From: Gammaproteobacteria bacterium
GTDB taxonomy: Bacteria > Pseudomonadota > Gammaproteobacteria > Enterobacterales > Alteromonadaceae
Direction: 5' to 3'
DNA: 64,000 bases
Assembly (NCBI GenBank): GCA_018825965.1
Contig: JAHKAA010000043.1
Coordinates: 62,001-126,000, forward strand
Shown: one piece after another, positions 61,541 through 64,000 of the stretch
How the letters are laid out: every line of letters starts with the position of its first letter
How positions within the stretch are numbered: position 1 is the stretch's first letter
Program-made: the position numbers and the translations under genes
Notes under the pieces: model-generated
Seen by the model: the letters and a program-made list of their open reading frames with translations, nothing else
What the model was told of the DNA's origin: nothing
Databases searched by the model: none

Positions 61541-62857
61541 ATGCGTTTGTTTCCGCGCAGCGCTTTTGGTCAGACGGTTTTTCTGATTGGGATTTTATTG
61601 CTGATCAATCAGCTGGTGTCTTATTTATCCGTGGTGTATTACGTGATTAAGCCCAGCTATCAGCAAATTAACCATCTGATCGCCAAACAAATTAAAGTGG
61701 TGTTTATCGACGTAGAGCACAACGAAGTGTTGCTGTCGGAAGAGCTGACCAAAAGATTCCAGCAAGCCACAGGCATAGAAGTTTATACCGATGCGACTGC
61801 GCCTTTAAATGGCTTAAACGAAGCCAGCTTTTACCAGTATTTTTCTGAGGAAATGTCACTGGAACTGGGGGGGCCCGCTGAAGTACGTATAGCTCAGCAA
61901 AGCAGTTATGCCTTTTGGGTGAAACCACCGCAGGCTCCGCAGTATTGGGTCAAAGTGCCTTTAAGTGGTTTGGACGAAACCGATTTTTCGCCACTGAAGA
62001 TCTATGTTTTTGTGATCGGCTTTTTAAGTGTGGCTGGTGGCTGGTTATTTGCACGGCAACTGAACAGGCCTTTACAGGGGTTGCAGCAGGCGGCTCTCAA
62101 AGTAGGGCGGGGCGAAATGCCAGAGCCTTTACCTGAACATGGCTCTACCGAAATTATCGCTGTAACTCAGGCTTTTAACCGCATGGCCAAGGGCATCAGC
62201 CAACTGGAAAAAGACCGGGCTTTGTTAATGGCTGGCGTGTCGCACGACTTACGTACTCCGTTAACCCGTATTCGCTTAGCCAGTGAGATGGTAAGTCCAC
62301 AGGACAGCTGGATCAAAGACGGTATTGTCAGTGATATCGAAGATATGAACGCTATTATTGATCAGTTTATTGACTACATTCGCCATCACAAAGAAGAAGC
62401 GCTGGATGAAGAAGATTTAAACTTGCTGGTACAGGAGCAAATCAGTGCAGACCGGCTGCAAAAACGTGAAATTATTGCCAATCTGAATGAGCAAATACCG
62501 CTGGTGCCGCTGCGCCGTATTGCCATCAAGCGGGTGCTGAATAACCTGATAGAGAATGCACTAAAGTATTCTGATGGCGATATAGAAGTCAGCACAGGTG
62601 TAGAACGCGCCAGCCGTAAGGTCTATGTGCAGGTACGGGATCATGGTCCTGGTATTCCTGAACATGAAATGCAGCGTATGTTTGAGCCTTTTGCCCAGGG
62701 GGATATAGCACGCGGCAGCGGAGGTTCAGGTTTAGGTTTAGCTATTATCAAGAAGATTGTAGATATGCACCATGGCCAAATCAGTATGCATAACCATGCT
62801 TATGGTGGCTTGGTGGTGACAGTGTATTTGCCGGTGAATCAAACTAAAACTGCATAA
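61541..62857 (+). CDS. envZ: osmolarity sensor histidine kinase EnvZ
   Basis: A 438-residue inner-membrane histidine kinase. Two membrane segments (TVFLIGILLLINQLVSYLSV and IYVFVIGFLSVAGGWLFA) enclose a periplasmic sensor of about 130 residues, followed by HAMP and the kinase core. H235 in AGVSHDLRTPLTRIRLASE is the phosphorylation site; NNLIENALKYS and GPGIPEHE are the ATP-binding N and G1 boxes, and GSGGSGLGLAII the G2 box. Starts directly after the ompR stop codon. Confidence 0.96.
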   Translation: MRLFPRSAFGQTVFLIGILLLINQLVSYLSVVYYVIKPSYQQINHLIAKQIKVVFIDVEHNEVLLSEELTKRFQQATGIEVYTDATAPLNGLNEASFYQYFSEEMSLELGGPAEVRIAQQSSYAFWVKPPQAPQYWVKVPLSGLDETDFSPLKIYVFVIGFLSVAGGWLFARQLNRPLQGLQQAALKVGRGEMPEPLPEHGSTEIIAVTQAFNRMAKGISQLEKDRALLMAGVSHDLRTPLTRIRLASEMVSPQDSWIKDGIVSDIEDMNAIIDQFIDYIRHHKEEALDEEDLNLLVQEQISADRLQKREIIANLNEQIPLVPLRRIAIKRVLNNLIENALKYSDGDIEVSTGVERASRKVYVQVRDHGPGIPEHEMQRMFEPFAQGDIARGSGGSGLGLAIIKKIVDMHHGQISMHNHAYGGLVVTVYLPVNQTKTA

Positions 62858-62883
62858 AAAAGGCTCCAATCTGGAGCCTTTTT
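62857..62883. terminator. bidirectional intrinsic terminator between envZ and pckA
   Basis: AAAAAGGCTCC and GGAGCCTTTTT form an 11-bp stem around AATCT. It lies between the convergent envZ and pckA genes and has T-runs on both strands. Confidence 0.9.
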
Positions 62884-62898
62884 AATCAAATCAAAGTA

Positions 62899-64000
62899 TT
62901 AAGCTACTTTTGGACCTGCATTGCGAATTGCATCAGATACATCGTATTTCTTAAAGTTATTGGCAAACTCTGCGGCCAGTTTAGCGGCGTACTGATCATA
63001 AGCTGCTTTATCAGCCCAGGTGTCTCTTGGATTCAGCAAGTTGCTGTCCACGCCTGTGACTTTCAACGGCACATTCAGATTTAACTCTGGTAAATGCACA
63101 GTTTCAGCAGTGGCTAATTCGCCGGATACTATGGCGTCGATAATGCCGCGTGTTGTTGGAATATCAAAACGTGTACCCACACCATGTGGGCCACCTGTCC
63201 AGCCTGTGTTAACTAAATACACTTTGCTGCCGAACTCACGTACACGTTTGATCAACAGTTCTGCATATACACCAGCTGGGCGTGGGAAAAACGGCGCACC
63301 AAAACAGGTAGAGAAAGTGGATTCAATAGCAGATGTTGAACCAATCTCGGTTGAGCCTACTTTGGCCGTGTAACCACTTAAGAAGTGATAAGCAGCAGCT
63401 TCTTCTGACAGTATAGAGACAGGTGGTAATACACCACTGACGTCACAGGTCAGGAAAACAACAGCTTTAGGTTCACCGGCACGGTTTTCCAGTACACGTT
63501 TTTCCACATGAGCTAACGGATAAGCAGCGCGGCTGTTTTGTGTCAGGCTGGCGTCTTTGTAATCCGGAGTACGGTTAGCATCTAATACCACGTTTTCCAG
63601 AATGGTACCGAAGCGGATCGCATCCCAAATCACAGGCTCGTTTTTCTTCGACAAGTCGATACATTTAGCGTAGCAACCGCCTTCTATGTTAAACACAGAG
63701 TTTGGTGCCCAGCCGTGTTCGTCATCACCAATCAGGAAACGTTTAGGATCAGCAGATAAGGTTGTTTTCCCAGTGCCAGACAAACCAAAGAACAAGGTGG
63801 TGTCGCCAGCTTCGCCTACGTTGGCCGAGCAGTGCATTGGCAATACACCTTTGGCTGGCAACAGGAAGTTTTGTACTGAGAACATGGCTTTTTTCATTTC
63901 GCCGGCATAACGCATGCCAGCTAATAACACTTTGCGCTCTGCAAAGTTGATCATCACAGTACCGTCACTGTTGGTGCCGTCACGTTCAGGGTTACATTCA
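62899..64000 (-). CDS. pckA: phosphoenolpyruvate carboxykinase (ATP), partial (N-terminus off window)
   Basis: The C-terminal two thirds of the ATP-type enzyme that converts oxaloacetate to phosphoenolpyruvate in gluconeogenesis. GLSGTGKTTLSADPKRFLIG is the P-loop and kinase-2 region, and SANVGEAGDTTLFF and YLVNTGWTGGPHGVG are further signatures. The frame continues open to the right edge (ECNPERDGTNSDG is readable up to base 63999), so the gene starts outside the window; a GTG at 63957 is internal. Its position next to envZ-ompR matches E. coli. Confidence 0.96.
   Translation of the reverse strand, partial: ECNPERDGTNSDGTVMINFAERKVLLAGMRYAGEMKKAMFSVQNFLLPAKGVLPMHCSANVGEAGDTTLFFGLSGTGKTTLSADPKRFLIGDDEHGWAPNSVFNIEGGCYAKCIDLSKKNEPVIWDAIRFGTILENVVLDANRTPDYKDASLTQNSRAAYPLAHVEKRVLENRAGEPKAVVFLTCDVSGVLPPVSILSEEAAAYHFLSGYTAKVGSTEIGSTSAIESTFSTCFGAPFFPRPAGVYAELLIKRVREFGSKVYLVNTGWTGGPHGVGTRFDIPTTRGIIDAIVSGELATAETVHLPELNLNVPLKVTGVDSNLLNPRDTWADKAAYDQYAAKLAAEFANNFKKYDVSDAIRNAGPKVA

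Overview
The window looks like a chromosomal segment of a free-living, aerobic gammaproteobacterium of the Alteromonadales/Chromatiaceae type. Protein sequences and gene order suggest something close to Rheinheimera or Alishewanella; this is recognition from memory, not a database result. Gene orders familiar from Escherichia coli recur: ubiE-ubiJ-ubiB-tatABC-tatD, rhlB-gppA with trxA and rho close by, nfuA/comF/bioH, and tex-greB-ompR-envZ-pckA. An aa3-type cytochrome c oxidase cluster, type II NADH dehydrogenase and ubiquinone genes indicate aerobic respiration. No rRNA, tRNA or CRISPR array was seen.

Layout. 1-2600: accessory edge, visibly more A+T-rich, with a large partial minus-strand gene coding for a PHP phosphoesterase domain fused to an SMC-like ATPase (resembling the TrlF/Ppl anti-phage type), then 500 bp of non-coding DNA with a nested palindrome. 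2600-6900: folE, a glyoxalase-like gene, a secreted phosphatase-superfamily gene, a sodium:alanine symporter and a DUF3010 gene. 6900-9150: repeat-rich block (a GTAG-type REP array and an ERIC-like element), an unlisted 43-residue small gene, a secreted TPR-like protein and a LysR regulator. 9300-13200: methionine-salvage group (mtnB-like, methionine aminotransferase, omega-amidase, MFS transporter) around a MetJ-type operator. 13270-16050: cdd-deoA nucleoside salvage and a periplasmic solute-binding-like protein. 16050-22100: ndh, rho, trxA, rhlB-gppA.

22100-29570 reads as one ten-gene minus-strand operon: ubiE-ubiJ-ubiB-tatA-tatB-tatC-(periplasmic protein)-tatD-(diguanylate cyclase)-hemB. 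It joins quinone biosynthesis, twin-arginine export and haem synthesis, all feeding respiration. 29670-36200 carries an alkC/GGDEF pair, a DUF885 lipoprotein, small unknown genes, an EVE-domain gene and tesB. 36270-39470 is plsB divergent from lexA, with two LexA boxes in front of lexA. 39700-47950 is the cytochrome c oxidase cluster (coxB-coxA-cox11-coxC, DUF2909, surf1, a SCO-like small protein, ctaA, ctaB, sco).

47950-48700 is a RAYT transposase gene bracketed by two direct copies of a palindromic REP unit. 48700-54560 holds a polysaccharide deacetylase, nfuA, an M14 peptidase, comF and bioH. 54680-55850 holds a small flagellar-rod-like protein and an HExxH protein. 55900-64000 holds tex, an aldehyde dehydrogenase, greB, a small lipoprotein, ompR-envZ and the 3' part of pckA.

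Most of the window is housekeeping. The parts most worth a second look are the PHP-ATPase gene at the left edge, the repeat systems (REP array, ERIC-like element, RAYT locus), the MetJ-linked MtnB-like protein that lacks expected metal ligands, the unlisted 43-residue gene, and the small unknown genes embedded in the tat and cox operons.
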